64,000 nucleotides of DNA from Azospirillum sp. TSH100 (GTDB taxonomy: Bacteria; Pseudomonadota; Alphaproteobacteria; Azospirillales; Azospirillaceae): the NCBI RefSeq assembly GCF_004923295.1, contig NZ_CP039635.1, positions 206,501 through 270,500 on the forward strand, written 5' to 3'. Positions 8,242 to 17,930 of this stretch are shown in pieces. The notes beneath the pieces are model-generated. The model was not told where the DNA came from. It made no database searches and saw nothing but the letters and a program-made list of their open reading frames with translations. Both the position numbers and the translations under genes were made by a program. Within the stretch, counting starts at the first letter, position 1. Each line of letters begins with the position of its first letter.

Positions 8242-9942
8242 GAGATCGCCCCGGGGGGGCGAAGGGCGCGAGGGGCCTTCACAGGCATTCTCTCCACCCT
8301 GCCCGGCTGGCCCTTGCTCGTCGGCCTGCTGGTGCTTCTCCCCGTGTTGCGCCTGCTGTGGGAAGCCGGCGACGCGACGGTGCTGACCCGCGTGCTCGAT
8401 TCCCCCGCAACGTGGCGGGCCACCACCAACAGCCTCGCCATAGCGGCCGGGGCCACGCTGGCGGCGGCGCTGATCGGCGCTCCCTTCGCCCTGCTGATCG
8501 GGCTGACGAACCTGCGCGCCCGCACCGCGATGACCTTTGCCCTGATCCTGCCGCTGATGATCCCGCCGCAGATCGTGGCGATGGCCTGGACCCACCTCGC
8601 CAGTTCCGGGAGTCCGATCCTGAAGCCGCTCGGCATCGCCCCGGCGGTCGGCACGGCGAACCCGGTGCAGTCGTCCGCCGGCATGATGCTGGTGATGGGG
8701 ATCGAGCATGCGCCACTGGTTTTCCTCGCCCTGCGGGCTGCACTGCGCGCCATCCCCGGCGACGTGCTGGAGGCGGCGCGGGCATCCGGCGCCGGACCGT
8801 GGCACGCGATACGCGGCGTCGTGCTGCCGCTCTGCCTGCCGGGGCTGATCGCCGGGCTCGCCATGGCCTTCGTCGCGGCGCTGGGGAATTTCGGTGTGCC
8901 GGCGCTGCTCGGCGTCCCTGCGGGCATTCCCATGCTGCCGACACTGATCTACCGCCGGCTGGCCGGTTTCGGCCCGTCGGCCCTGCCGGAAGTGGCGGTC
9001 CTGGCGGCCCTGATCGGCATCGTCGCCTGCCTGGGCATCGCCCTTCAGACCATCCTCCAGACCCGCATCGCCAGCCGTCTGCCCGGTGGTGCCCGGCCGC
9101 TGGCGGCGGTGCCGCTCGGGTCGGCCCGCGCGCTGGTCGAACTGCTGGCCTGGACGGTGCTGGCGCTGTTGGTGGCGGCTCCGCTGACGGCGCTGCTGGC
9201 GACCAGCCTTGTCAGCGTCTACGGCCTGCCGATCGGCTTCGGCACGCTGACGCTGGCCCATTACCGCGAGGTGCTGGCGCTCGATCAGGTCGGACGGGCC
9301 TTCGCCAATTCGCTGCTGCTGTCGGGATCGGCGGCAGCGCTGCTCGCCCTGCTGGCGGTGCCGCTCGCCCATGCCATGGCGCTTGCCGGCGGAAACGGTC
9401 GGATCGCGCGGGCGATCGGTGTGCTGGTGGAACTGCCGCATGCCGTGCCGGGCGTGGTGCTGGGCATCGGCTGCATCCTGCTGTTCCTGAAGCCGTTGCC
9501 GGGGCTGGGCGTCAGCCTGTACGGCACGCTGTGGATCATCCTGGCGGCCTATCTGGTCCGCTTCCTGCCGCTGGCCCTGCGACCGGTGCAGGCGGCCTGC
9601 GCCGCGCTCGATCCGACCGTCGAAGAAGCGGCGCGTGCGCTCGGGGCCGGACCGTTGCGGCGTCTGGTGACGGTGGTGGCGCCGCTGGTCGCCCCGGCGG
9701 CGGCAGCCGGCGGGCTGCTGGTCTTCCTGACCGCCTTCAACGAGCTGACCGTCTCCATCCTGCTGTGGTCGCAGGGGCGCGAGACGCTGGGCGTCGTCGT
9801 CTATGCGCTGGAGGAGGGCGGGAGCCCGACGTTGGGTGCCGCCCTGGGCGTCATCGCCATCCTGGTCGTGCTGGCGGCGATGCTGGCCGCCGGAGCGCTG
9901 GGCCGACGCCTCCCGCCGGGTGTCGTGCCCTGGCGAAGTTGA
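8185..9942 (+). CDS. Fused ABC transporter permease (two BPD permease domains)
   Basis: The protein is about 585 residues and is two permease domains in one chain, as in FbpB or ThiP. It has about 12 membrane segments and two EAA loops (LEAARASGAGPWHAIRGVVLPL and VEEAARALGAGPLRRLVTVVAPLVAP). No strong start is visible. GTG at 8185 is chosen, with GTG 8200 and TTG 8146 as alternatives. All three would translate a REP element (HPDPLPGGERE) before the first membrane helix at about residue 36. The native start may have been altered by the repeat. No ATPase gene follows, because the next gene is convergent. Confidence 0.85.
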   Translation: MKIHAVHPPHPDPLPGGEREIAPGGRRARGAFTGILSTLPGWPLLVGLLVLLPVLRLLWEAGDATVLTRVLDSPATWRATTNSLAIAAGATLAAALIGAPFALLIGLTNLRARTAMTFALILPLMIPPQIVAMAWTHLASSGSPILKPLGIAPAVGTANPVQSSAGMMLVMGIEHAPLVFLALRAALRAIPGDVLEAARASGAGPWHAIRGVVLPLCLPGLIAGLAMAFVAALGNFGVPALLGVPAGIPMLPTLIYRRLAGFGPSALPEVAVLAALIGIVACLGIALQTILQTRIASRLPGGARPLAAVPLGSARALVELLAWTVLALLVAAPLTALLATSLVSVYGLPIGFGTLTLAHYREVLALDQVGRAFANSLLLSGSAAALLALLAVPLAHAMALAGGNGRIARAIGVLVELPHAVPGVVLGIGCILLFLKPLPGLGVSLYGTLWIILAAYLVRFLPLALRPVQAACAALDPTVEEAARALGAGPLRRLVTVVAPLVAPAAAAGGLLVFLTAFNELTVSILLWSQGRETLGVVVYALEEGGSPTLGAALGVIAILVVLAAMLAAGALGRRLPPGVVPWRS

Positions 9943-9958
9943 GCGCGGTTAATCCCGC

Positions 9959-10975
9959 TCAGTCGGTCAGCCCCGCCGCCTTGCGCACCGCCTCCAGCAC
10001 GCTCAGCACGTCGCGCGCCTGCTCGGCGGTCACAGGCAGCGGAGCGCCGTCGAGGATGGCCGCCGCCACGCCGCGGTAAAAGGCGGGATAATCGCCGGGC
10101 ATGGTCTCCACCCGCCGCTCCGTCCCATCGGCCTGGACCAGCAGGGCGAAATTCTCCGGATCGTCGCTTCCCCAGCCGGGTTCGGTCGGCAGGCGGCCGG
10201 CGCGCAGGGCCGCCTCCTGCCCGTCCATGCCGTGCTTGAGAAAACTGCCGCCGTCACCATGCAGTTGAAAGCGTGGCCCCGGCCGGCAGATCACCGTTCC
10301 GCAATGCAGGATCGCCCGCATCGGGCCATAGCCAAGCACGATGTGGAACCAGTCGTCGACCTGCGCGTCCGGACGCTGGGCGCCGACATCGGCGAGGATG
10401 CGGTCAGGCATGCCGAACAGGGTCAGTGCCTGATCGATCAGGTGGGCGCCGAGGTCGAAGAGCACACCCGAACCGGCCAGCGTCTGCTCGCGCCAGCCCT
10501 GCTTGATCTGCGGGCGGAAGCGGTCGAAATGCGCCTCGTAGTGATAGGGCCGGCCGACCTCGCCCGCCTCCAGGCAGGCGCGCAAGGTCAGGAAATCGTT
10601 GTCCCAGCGCCGGTTGTGGAAGACGCTCAGCAGCAGCCCCTGCCGCTCGGCAAGGTCGATCAGCTCATCGGCCTCCGCCGCGCTGGTCGCCACCGGCTTG
10701 TCGATCACCACATGCTTGCCGGCCAGCAACGCCTCGCGGGCCAGGGAGGCGTGGCTGGTGTTGGGAGTGGCGACGACCACAAGGTCGATGCTCGGGTCGG
10801 CGATCACCGCCTCGGCCGTCGTCGGCTCCACCCCCGGGGCGCTGCGGCGGATGTCGTCGATACGCGAGCTGGCGACCGCCGTCAGGCGCAACCGCGGTTC
10901 GCTGCGGATCAGCGGGGCGTGAAACACAGACCCGGCAAGGCCGAAGCCGAGCAGACCGACCGACAGGCTCTTCAT
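9959..10975 (-). CDS. Gfo/Idh/MocA oxidoreductase, YdgJ/IolW-like
   Basis: This 338-residue NAD(P)-dependent dehydrogenase has an N-terminal Rossmann motif GLLGFGLAGSVFHAPLI, the catalytic-domain signature DKPVA (EKP-type lysine), and LLLSVFHNRRWDNDFLTL. These are the hallmarks of the YdgJ/IolW branch, whose members include NADPH-dependent scyllo-inositol dehydrogenases. The start at 10975 is preceded by AGAGGA, and the longer upstream frame is not conserved. The gene is convergent with the fused permease, with a 16-nt gap. It is unrelated in position to the iol cluster 25 kb away, so the substrate remains inferred. Confidence 0.85.
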   Translation of the reverse strand: MKSLSVGLLGFGLAGSVFHAPLIRSEPRLRLTAVASSRIDDIRRSAPGVEPTTAEAVIADPSIDLVVVATPNTSHASLAREALLAGKHVVIDKPVATSAAEADELIDLAERQGLLLSVFHNRRWDNDFLTLRACLEAGEVGRPYHYEAHFDRFRPQIKQGWREQTLAGSGVLFDLGAHLIDQALTLFGMPDRILADVGAQRPDAQVDDWFHIVLGYGPMRAILHCGTVICRPGPRFQLHGDGGSFLKHGMDGQEAALRAGRLPTEPGWGSDDPENFALLVQADGTERRVETMPGDYPAFYRGVAAAILDGAPLPVTAEQARDVLSVLEAVRKAAGLTD

Positions 10976-11023
10976 CGTCTCAAGATCCTCTTTTGCTCTG
11001 TTGCCCGGCATGTCACCGCCCCG

Positions 11024-11043
11024 ATGGCGCGATGAGGCGCCAT
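11024..11043. promoter_or_regulatory. Dyad ATGGCGC-N6-GCGCCAT upstream of the oxidoreductase
   Basis: Perfect 7-bp inverted arms at 11024-11030 and 11037-11043 lie 49 bp upstream of the oxidoreductase start (10975, reverse strand). The position suits an operator. No regulator gene is adjacent. Confidence 0.35.
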
Positions 11044-11168
11044 GGGCGGGGCGGCCTTCCAGGCTCGGGCGGGTGTGCTCCAGGCTTGCCGTACCCGTGT
11101 CCTGCCGGTAATCGCGCGCCAGAGGACATACGGTTCCTTCGGTCACGATCGCTTCGACCGGAACGGGT

Positions 11169-11582
11169 TCAGCCTTGCTTCAAACTGGTCAGCACGGCAG
11201 CAAGGGTGTTGATACCCCAATGCTCCGCATAGCGGCCATCCTCCACCCGCACGATGTCGATCACGTCGATGCTGACCTGCCTTCCCGTCGCTTCGACGCC
11301 GAGAAACGGGCCGACATGGGTGCCCGAGATTGTCTTCCGCGTCGTAACCTTGTCGCCTTCTCCGACCTGATCGTGGATCGTGACGGTCAGCCCCGCCAGC
11401 GCTGGGCGGAGGACGTTCTGAAAGGTGTTCCACATGCTCTCCGCGTCTGCCGGAGCGCCGGCGGGCGCGGACCTATTGACGAAGCCCGGAGCCATCAACT
11501 TCTCGAAAGCAGCCCGGTCGCCACCCGCGATGACTTCCTCGTTGAAGCGCCGAACCACCGTTTTCGCATCCTGAACCGACAT
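11169..11582 (-). CDS. SnoaL-like (ester cyclase / NTF2-fold) protein
   Basis: This 137-residue protein has the NTF2-like polyketide-cyclase pattern: VRRFNEEVIAGGDRAAFEKLMAPGFVNRS, then a central FQNVLRPALAGLTVTIHDQVGEGDKVTTRKTISGTHVG, and VIDIVRVEDGRYAEHWGINTLAAVL. The ATG at 11582 has a strong AAGGGAGG 4-5 nt upstream. An in-frame ATG 15 nt earlier lacks one. Members are usually small enzymes or unknown-function proteins. No substrate can be proposed. Confidence 0.85.
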   Translation of the reverse strand: MSVQDAKTVVRRFNEEVIAGGDRAAFEKLMAPGFVNRSAPAGAPADAESMWNTFQNVLRPALAGLTVTIHDQVGEGDKVTTRKTISGTHVGPFLGVEATGRQVSIDVIDIVRVEDGRYAEHWGINTLAAVLTSLKQG

Positions 11583-11720
11583 ACCGCCTCCCTTCATCCG
11601 GAGCCTGATATATGGCTATCCGGTGCAATCCGCCAGGAGCAAGGAAAGCCGTGTCCTAGTCAGGAAAGCCGGCGCTCCGGAGGAAATTCGCGCACTCCAC
11701 CCTCGCGTTCCAGCCTTGGT

Positions 11721-11780
11721 CTGTAACAGCTGCGTAACAACGCGGGCGCCGGGAAAGCGCCGCGTTACCAAATTGTCCGC
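11721..11780 (+). promoter_or_regulatory. Response-regulator binding block upstream of gtsB (copy A)
   Basis: Two direct GTAAC elements 11 bp apart (11723-11727, 11734-11738) are followed by an inverted GTTAC at 11764-11768 and CCAAATTGTCCG. The same elements occur at the same spacing upstream of gtsA (17931-17990). Direct repeats at an 11-bp period fit binding by an OmpR-family dimer, here probably the regulator encoded at 17085-17834. Confidence 0.65.
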
Positions 11781-11926
11781 CCTCCGCATCATCGGCAGCG
11801 TACAGTGACCGCCAAGCGAACGACCGTCATGTTGCGGTCCAACAGCAACGCGTCACGGGAGGGAACCGACATGCGCGACCTGCATCCGTGTGCGAAGCCG
11901 GCCCAGAGCCCGCCGGGTATCGCACC

Positions 11927-12886
11927 ATGACCTTGCAGAACCCATCCTACCGGCCGGCCGCCGGGGAAGAGGCCGCTCCCGGCAACGCCACTCCGCACAA
12001 GACGGGCGGGCTGCGTGCGCTGGCGCAGCGGCATCTCTCGAAGCTGGTGGTCGCCCCGTCCTTCGCGGCGATCCTGCTGTTCGTCTACGGCTTCATCGTC
12101 TGGACGGTCTATATCAGCTTCACCAATTCCAAGATGCTGCCGTCCTACGAGCTGGTCGGCACCGACGCCTTCTCCAAGCTGTGGCGGATCGATCGCTGGT
12201 ACGTCGCCATCGAAAACCTGCTGATCTTCGGCGGGTTGTTCATCGGCGTCAGCCTGATCATCGGCATCCTGCTGGCGGTGCTGCTCGACCAGCGCATCCG
12301 CGGCGAAGGGGTGCTGCGCACCATCTATCTCTACCCGATGGCGCTCAGCTTCATCGTCACCGGCACCGCCTGGAAATGGATCCTGAACCCGTCCATCGGC
12401 ATCCAGCAGTTCGTCCGCGACCTCGGCTTCCCCGGCTTCACCTTCGACTGGATCGTCCAGCAGGACACCGCCGTCTACACGCTGGTGATCGCCGCGGTGT
12501 GGCAAAGTTCCGGCTTCGTGATGGCGCTGTTCCTGGCCGCACTGCGCGGTGTCGATCAGGAGATCATCAAGGCGGCCTATCTCGACGGCGCCAGCCTGCC
12601 GCGCATCTATTGGGGCATCGTCCTGCCGTCGATCCGGCCGGTGTTCATGAGCGCCTTCGTCATCCTCGCCCACCTCGCGGTCAAGAGCTACGACCTCGTG
12701 GTGGCGCTGACCGGCGGCGGTCCCGGCTATGCGTCCGACCTGCCGGCGACCTTCATGTACGAGATGACCTTCCGCCGCAACCAGATCGCCATCGGCTCGG
12801 CCAGCGCGCTGATGATGCTGGCGACCGTGGTGGCGATCATCGTGCCCTACCTCTATTCCGAACTGAAGGGAGGCAAGCGTGTCTAG
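11927..12886 (+). CDS. gtsB: Glucose/mannose-type sugar ABC transporter permease
   Basis: This 319-residue CUT1 permease has about six membrane helices and an EAA loop (KAAYLDGASLPRIYWGIVLPSIRPVFMSAF). The segment SYDLVVALTGGGPGYASDLPATFMYEMTF is typical of GtsB/GlcT permeases. The start at 11927 fits family alignment but has no clear ribosome site. It is the first gene of gtsB-gtsC-gtsD and is preceded by the conserved regulatory block. The dedicated binding protein gtsA lies 5 kb downstream rather than first in the operon. Confidence 0.92.
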   Translation: MTLQNPSYRPAAGEEAAPGNATPHKTGGLRALAQRHLSKLVVAPSFAAILLFVYGFIVWTVYISFTNSKMLPSYELVGTDAFSKLWRIDRWYVAIENLLIFGGLFIGVSLIIGILLAVLLDQRIRGEGVLRTIYLYPMALSFIVTGTAWKWILNPSIGIQQFVRDLGFPGFTFDWIVQQDTAVYTLVIAAVWQSSGFVMALFLAALRGVDQEIIKAAYLDGASLPRIYWGIVLPSIRPVFMSAFVILAHLAVKSYDLVVALTGGGPGYASDLPATFMYEMTFRRNQIAIGSASALMMLATVVAIIVPYLYSELKGGKRV

Positions 12887-13769
12887 CCTGACCTCCGCCC
12901 TGCCGCCGGCGCAGGGCACCGGCGCCCGCCTCGCCCGCTGGGGCCTGTACCTGATCCTCCTGCTGTTCGCGGCCTATTACCTGCTGCCGCTGCTGCTGAT
13001 GATTACGACCTCCTTCAAGAGCCCGGAGGAGATCCGCACCGGATCGCTGCTGTCGCTGCCGCGCGATTTCAGCCTGGACGCCTGGAGCTATGCCTGGAAC
13101 CGTGCCTGCATCGGCGCCGATTGCCGGGGCATGGCGCCCTATTTCCTCAACTCCATCGTCATCGTCGGGCCGGCGGTGGTCATCTCCACCTTCTTCGGGG
13201 CGCTGAACGGCTATGCCCTGACCAAGTGGCGGTTCCGCGGCGCCAACATCGTCTTCGGCATGATCCTGTTCGGCAGCTTCCTGCCGTCGCAGGTGATCCT
13301 GCTGCCGATGGCGCAGACGCTGGGCGCGTTCGGGCTGGCCGGCAGCGCCGGCGGGCTGATCCTGGTCCACGTGGTGTACGGCCTCGCCTTCACCACTTTG
13401 TTCTTCCGCAATTACTATGTCAGCATCCCCGACGATCTGGTGAAGGCCGCGACCATCGACGGCGCCGGCTTCTTCCAGATCTTCACCAAGATCATGCTGC
13501 CGCTGTCGTTGCCGATCCTCGTCGTGACGATCATCTGGCAGTTCACCCAGATCTGGAACGACTTCCTGTTCGGGGCGTCCTTCGCGGCGGGCGGCGCACA
13601 GCCGGTGACGGTCGCGCTGAACAACCTCGTCAACACCACCACCGGCGTGAAGCAGTACAACGTCGACATGGCGGCGGCGATGATCGCCGGCCTGCCCACC
13701 CTCGTCGTCTATGTGCTCGCCGGCAAATACTTCATCCGCGGTCTGACCGCCGGCTCCGTCAAGGGGTGA
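12879..13769 (+). CDS. gtsC: Glucose/mannose-type sugar ABC transporter permease
   Basis: This 296-residue CUT1 permease of the MalG type has the EAA loop VKAATIDGAGFFQIFTKIMLPLSLPILVVTIIWQFTQIWNDFLFG. GTG at 12879 overlaps the end of gtsB by 8 nt, indicating translational coupling. It pairs with GtsB in the inner membrane. Confidence 0.93.
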   Translation: MSSLTSALPPAQGTGARLARWGLYLILLLFAAYYLLPLLLMITTSFKSPEEIRTGSLLSLPRDFSLDAWSYAWNRACIGADCRGMAPYFLNSIVIVGPAVVISTFFGALNGYALTKWRFRGANIVFGMILFGSFLPSQVILLPMAQTLGAFGLAGSAGGLILVHVVYGLAFTTLFFRNYYVSIPDDLVKAATIDGAGFFQIFTKIMLPLSLPILVVTIIWQFTQIWNDFLFGASFAAGGAQPVTVALNNLVNTTTGVKQYNVDMAAAMIAGLPTLVVYVLAGKYFIRGLTAGSVKG

Positions 13770-13776
13770 TCTTCCG

Positions 13777-14886
<1,110 letters not shown>

Positions 14887-14921
14887 AGCGTGCATCTGTG
14901 AATTCAGGTCACAGGTGATAT

Positions 14922-14959
14922 GGCGGGAGAGGCGGTTTCCGGACCGCCTCTCCCGCCTT
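14922..14959. terminator. Hairpin terminator between gtsD and ccdB
   Basis: A 15-bp perfect stem (14922-14936 with 14943-14957) has a 6-nt loop. It lies 36 nt after the gtsD stop and between convergent genes, so it probably serves both directions. The T-tract is short on each side. Confidence 0.7.
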
Positions 14960-14998
14960 ATGTCCGCATCCAACAGTGATGATTTGCGGCGGATCGGC

Positions 14999-15295
14999 TC
15001 ACGCGCCAATCAGCATGTCCAAAGCGGCGATGATGGCTGTGTCCTCAGCCAGCAAGTTACCGACTTGAGAGCCAAGCTCCGAAAGCGTCACCGCGCCAGC
15101 GAACTGCGTGACCATGACATGCGGCCGACCTTCGACGGAGAACACCGGATTGAGGCGCGCAGCCGGTCGCGGAGCCTTTTCAGGTGGCAGCAGCGGAGCG
15201 ACGAAGCGCGTGTTCAGGTCACGCAGAATGTCGGCCTGAAGGTCCAGCAGATAGCCCGGCCCATCCAACCGGCGATGAATGTCGAAACGAGCCAT
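14999..15295 (-). CDS. ccdB: CcdB-type toxin (DNA gyrase poison)
   Basis: This 98-residue protein has CcdB family features: ARFDIHRRLDGPGYLLDLQADILRDLNTRFVAPLLP at the start, then LNPVFSVEGRPHVMVTQFAGAVTLSELG, and a C-terminal IIAALDMLIGA. The terminal W-G-I of F-plasmid CcdB corresponds to MLIGA here, so gyrase poisoning may be weaker or different. Its ATG overlaps the antitoxin stop (TGATG). The longer open frame upstream is the antitoxin region read in another frame. Confidence 0.88.
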   Translation of the reverse strand: MARFDIHRRLDGPGYLLDLQADILRDLNTRFVAPLLPPEKAPRPAARLNPVFSVEGRPHVMVTQFAGAVTLSELGSQVGNLLAEDTAIIAALDMLIGA

Positions 15296-15549
15296 CAGTA
15301 AGGCCGGTTCTTCGCCAGCGGAAGGCCGTGTGCCTCGACATAGGCATTGGATGACTGGATGGCCTCCCGATTCTCCTCCAGCCATTGCCTGTCGCGCAGT
15401 TCGGCGATCTGCTGCGCCAATCCGCGTTCGCAGGCGCGCGACACGTTGATGCCGAGCGTCTTCGCCTGCTCCAGCAAATCGCTGTTGAGACTTACGTTCG
15501 TCGCCCGCCGAGGCGCGGACACATCGAAGGAATAGCGCTCCCCGGCCAT
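15295..15549 (-). CDS. ccdA: CcdA-type antitoxin
   Basis: This 84-residue antitoxin has an N-terminal ribbon-helix-helix (ATNVSLNSDLLEQAKTLGINVSRACERGLAQQI) and a C-terminal tail (WLEENREAIQSSNAYVEAHGLPLAKNR) that matches the CcdB-binding part of CcdA. The ATG at 15549 has GGAGG 6 nt upstream; ATGs at 15561 and 15573 are less likely. The pair forms a typical overlapping antitoxin-toxin operon. It sits between gtsD and the sensor kinase gene, inside what would otherwise be a glucose-uptake locus. Confidence 0.9.
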   Translation of the reverse strand: MAGERYSFDVSAPRRATNVSLNSDLLEQAKTLGINVSRACERGLAQQIAELRDRQWLEENREAIQSSNAYVEAHGLPLAKNRPY

Positions 15550-15634
15550 CAAAGCCTCCATGATAATGCGCATGAAGGATGCGCATGAGCGAGATGCAAA
15601 TCAAGCCGCAACCACTCCAACGCAACCGGTACGC

Positions 15635-17095
15635 TCACAGCATCCGCGGCAGCGTCACCCGCACGCGCAGGCCGCCGCTGGCGCGATTGCTCAGTTCGAT
15701 GCGACCCTGGTGCGCCTCGACGATCGACTTCACGATGGACAGGCCCAGGCCGCTGCCGCCGGTCTTGCGGTTGCGGGAGCCTTCCAGCCGCAGGAAGGGT
15801 TTGAAGACATTGGCGACCTCCGCTTCCGGAATTCCCGGCCCCTCGTCGCAGACATCGACCACGATCTCGGCGGCGTCGGCATCGACGGAGACGGTGGCGC
15901 GCTCGCCGTATTTGATCGCGTTGTCGATCAGGTTGGCGAAGGCGCGGCGCAGGCTGGACGGGCGGCCGGCAAGGCGGAGCTGCCGGGCCTGCTCGAACCG
16001 GTCGCTGCGCTCCACCCCGCCACCGAAGATGGTGCGGACGGCGGCGAATTGCAGCGGCGGCGGCTCGTGGTAGGTGACCGGAGCGCCGGTATCGGCGTAA
16101 TCGTCGCACAGGCTCTGCAACAGGCTGGCGAAGGCGACCACCTCCACCTCCTCGCGCAGCACGTCGTCGCCGAGGAACTCCAGCGTCGCGGTGACCATCG
16201 CCGCCATCTCGTCGATGTCGGCCATCATCTTGGCGCGCAGCGCGTCGTCATCGACATATTCGGCACGGAGCCGCAGCCGCGTCGCCGGGGTGCGCAAATC
16301 GTGGCTGATCGCCGCCAGCAGATGGGTGCGTCCCTCCATCAGGTCGCGCAACGCGTTGCGCGCCTGGTTGAAGGCACGGGCGAGCGAGGCGACCTCCTCC
16401 GGCCCGTCCTCCGGCAGCGGGCGGGGGTGCAGGCGATCGTGCGGGCGGGTCGCCTGCTCGGCCAGCGATTCAAGCGGGCGGACCAGCCGGCCGGGCAGCC
16501 AGAGCAGCAGCGCCAGCGCCAGACCGAAGGCCGCAAGCCCGGCCAGCACCATCTCGAACGGCGTGGTCCGCGGCCGCCAGAAGCGTGGGCTGGCGAACTC
16601 CAGCCAGCCGCCACCGGCAAGCTGGACATAGACGCGGGCATCGCGCAGCTGGGCCGCCGTGTCCTCCGCCACCAGCGACAGCGATTCGGCGAGCGTCTGG
16701 GCGCGGGCGGAATGGACAGACAACAGGGCGCGCTGGACGGCGACGAACACCGGGCGCGGCGCGTCGGCCACCCCCTCCATCATCCAGCCGGACGGCACGG
16801 TCGGGGTGCCGGGCCCCTGCCAGGACACCGACAGGTCGGGCAGCCCGTTCAGCGCCAGCGCCGGCCCGGCGGCGACGCCGTCCAGCAAGGCGCGGTCCGC
16901 AGCCTCCACCGCCGCCGCCATCGCCGGTCCCAGCCGATGGGCGGTCAACAGCTCCCGCGCCCGGTCGTCGACCAGACGCATGCCGACCAGCGCCCCGCCA
17001 TGGGTCAGCACCAGCAGCGCCACCATCGCCGCCAGGATGCGGTGGCGCAGGCGCGCGGCGCGCAGCCGGGCCGGCAGCAAGCGCTCAAGCGCCAC
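15635..17095 (-). CDS. Two-component sensor histidine kinase (GtrS-like by context)
   Basis: This 486-residue membrane kinase has a first helix at about residues 17-37, a periplasmic region of about 150 residues, a second helix at about 180-200 (FEMVLAGLAAFGLALALLLWLPGRLV), HAMP, HisKA with the phospho-accepting H in AAISHDLRTPATRLRLR (about residue 264), and HATPase motifs (NLIDNAIKYG, DEGPGIP, GGSGLGLSIVKSIVEAHQG). It overlaps the response regulator gene by 11 nt. Its position beside gtsA and gtsBCD suggests sensing of glucose or a derivative, as with GtrS in Pseudomonas; this is inferred from context. Confidence 0.92.
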   Translation of the reverse strand: MALERLLPARLRAARLRHRILAAMVALLVLTHGGALVGMRLVDDRARELLTAHRLGPAMAAAVEAADRALLDGVAAGPALALNGLPDLSVSWQGPGTPTVPSGWMMEGVADAPRPVFVAVQRALLSVHSARAQTLAESLSLVAEDTAAQLRDARVYVQLAGGGWLEFASPRFWRPRTTPFEMVLAGLAAFGLALALLLWLPGRLVRPLESLAEQATRPHDRLHPRPLPEDGPEEVASLARAFNQARNALRDLMEGRTHLLAAISHDLRTPATRLRLRAEYVDDDALRAKMMADIDEMAAMVTATLEFLGDDVLREEVEVVAFASLLQSLCDDYADTGAPVTYHEPPPLQFAAVRTIFGGGVERSDRFEQARQLRLAGRPSSLRRAFANLIDNAIKYGERATVSVDADAAEIVVDVCDEGPGIPEAEVANVFKPFLRLEGSRNRKTGGSGLGLSIVKSIVEAHQGRIELSNRASGGLRVRVTLPRML

Positions 17096-17834
17096 GGCTC
17101 ATTCCGGAAGAGATCGATTCGCCCTGGTCCTCCACCGCCGCGGTGAACTGGTAACCGATGCCGCGCACCGTCTTGATCAGCGCCAAGCCGCCCGGCCCCT
17201 CCTCCAGCTTGCGGCGCAGGCGGCTGATCTGGATGTCGATGCTGCGATCGAAGGGAATCGATGTGTCGCCGCGGTGCTTCTCCAGCAGTTCGGTGCGCTC
17301 CACCACCTGCGGCGCCCGTTCCAGCAGCGTGCCGAGCAGGGCGTATTCGCCCTGACTGAGATGCACCACCACCCGGTCCGGGGTGCGCAGTTCCCGCCTT
17401 CCCTGGTCGAGCGACCAGCCGGCGAAGCCCAGCACGCGCGGGCGTTCGCGCGCCGGCTCCGGCCCGCCGCAGCGACGCAGGATGGCGCGGATGCGGGCCA
17501 GCAGTTCGCGCGCGCTGAAGGGCTTCACCAGATAATCATCGGCGCCGACCTCCAGCCCGACGATGCGGTCGACCTCGCCGCCCATGGCGGTCAGCATGAT
17601 GACGGGGGTTTCCGACCTGGCGCGCAGCGAGCGGCACAGGCTGGTGCCGTCCTCCCCCGGCAGCATGACGTCCAGCACGATGAGATCGACCGGCCATTGC
17701 GCCAGCACCCGCGCCATCTCGCGCCCGTCGCCGGCGGTGGAGACGCGGAAGCCGCTCTTCACCAGGAAATCATGCAGCATGTCCCGGATCTCGGGATCGT
17801 CGTCCACGACCAGGAGATGGCGCGCGCGTTCCAT
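17085..17834 (-). CDS. OmpR-family response regulator (GltR-like by context)
   Basis: This 249-residue regulator has a receiver domain with the acidic pair (DDDPE), phospho-acceptor D in LIVLDVMLPGEDG (about residue 55) and the lysine in DYLVKPFSARELLARI. It is followed by a winged-helix DNA-binding domain (LSQGEYALLGTLLE...IDIQISRLRRKLE, VRGIGYQFT). It is divergent from gtsA, with the conserved GTAAC block between them, and probably binds there and upstream of gtsB. Confidence 0.94.
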   Translation of the reverse strand: MERARHLLVVDDDPEIRDMLHDFLVKSGFRVSTAGDGREMARVLAQWPVDLIVLDVMLPGEDGTSLCRSLRARSETPVIMLTAMGGEVDRIVGLEVGADDYLVKPFSARELLARIRAILRRCGGPEPARERPRVLGFAGWSLDQGRRELRTPDRVVVHLSQGEYALLGTLLERAPQVVERTELLEKHRGDTSIPFDRSIDIQISRLRRKLEEGPGGLALIKTVRGIGYQFTAAVEDQGESISSGMSRGA

Positions 17835-17930
17835 GGCGTCCCTTCCCTATTTCATCCAGGCTTTCTTGTTCGTTGGGCCTGAGTGTAGCCTCCCCCGCCG
17901 GTCCGGGTACAGTGTGGCACGCGAACCGGT

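Noticed and set aside
14999..15625. A 208-residue single protein instead of ccdAB
   Set aside because: The first 110 residues are the antitoxin region in the wrong frame. The overlapping TGATG and the GGAGG site support two genes.
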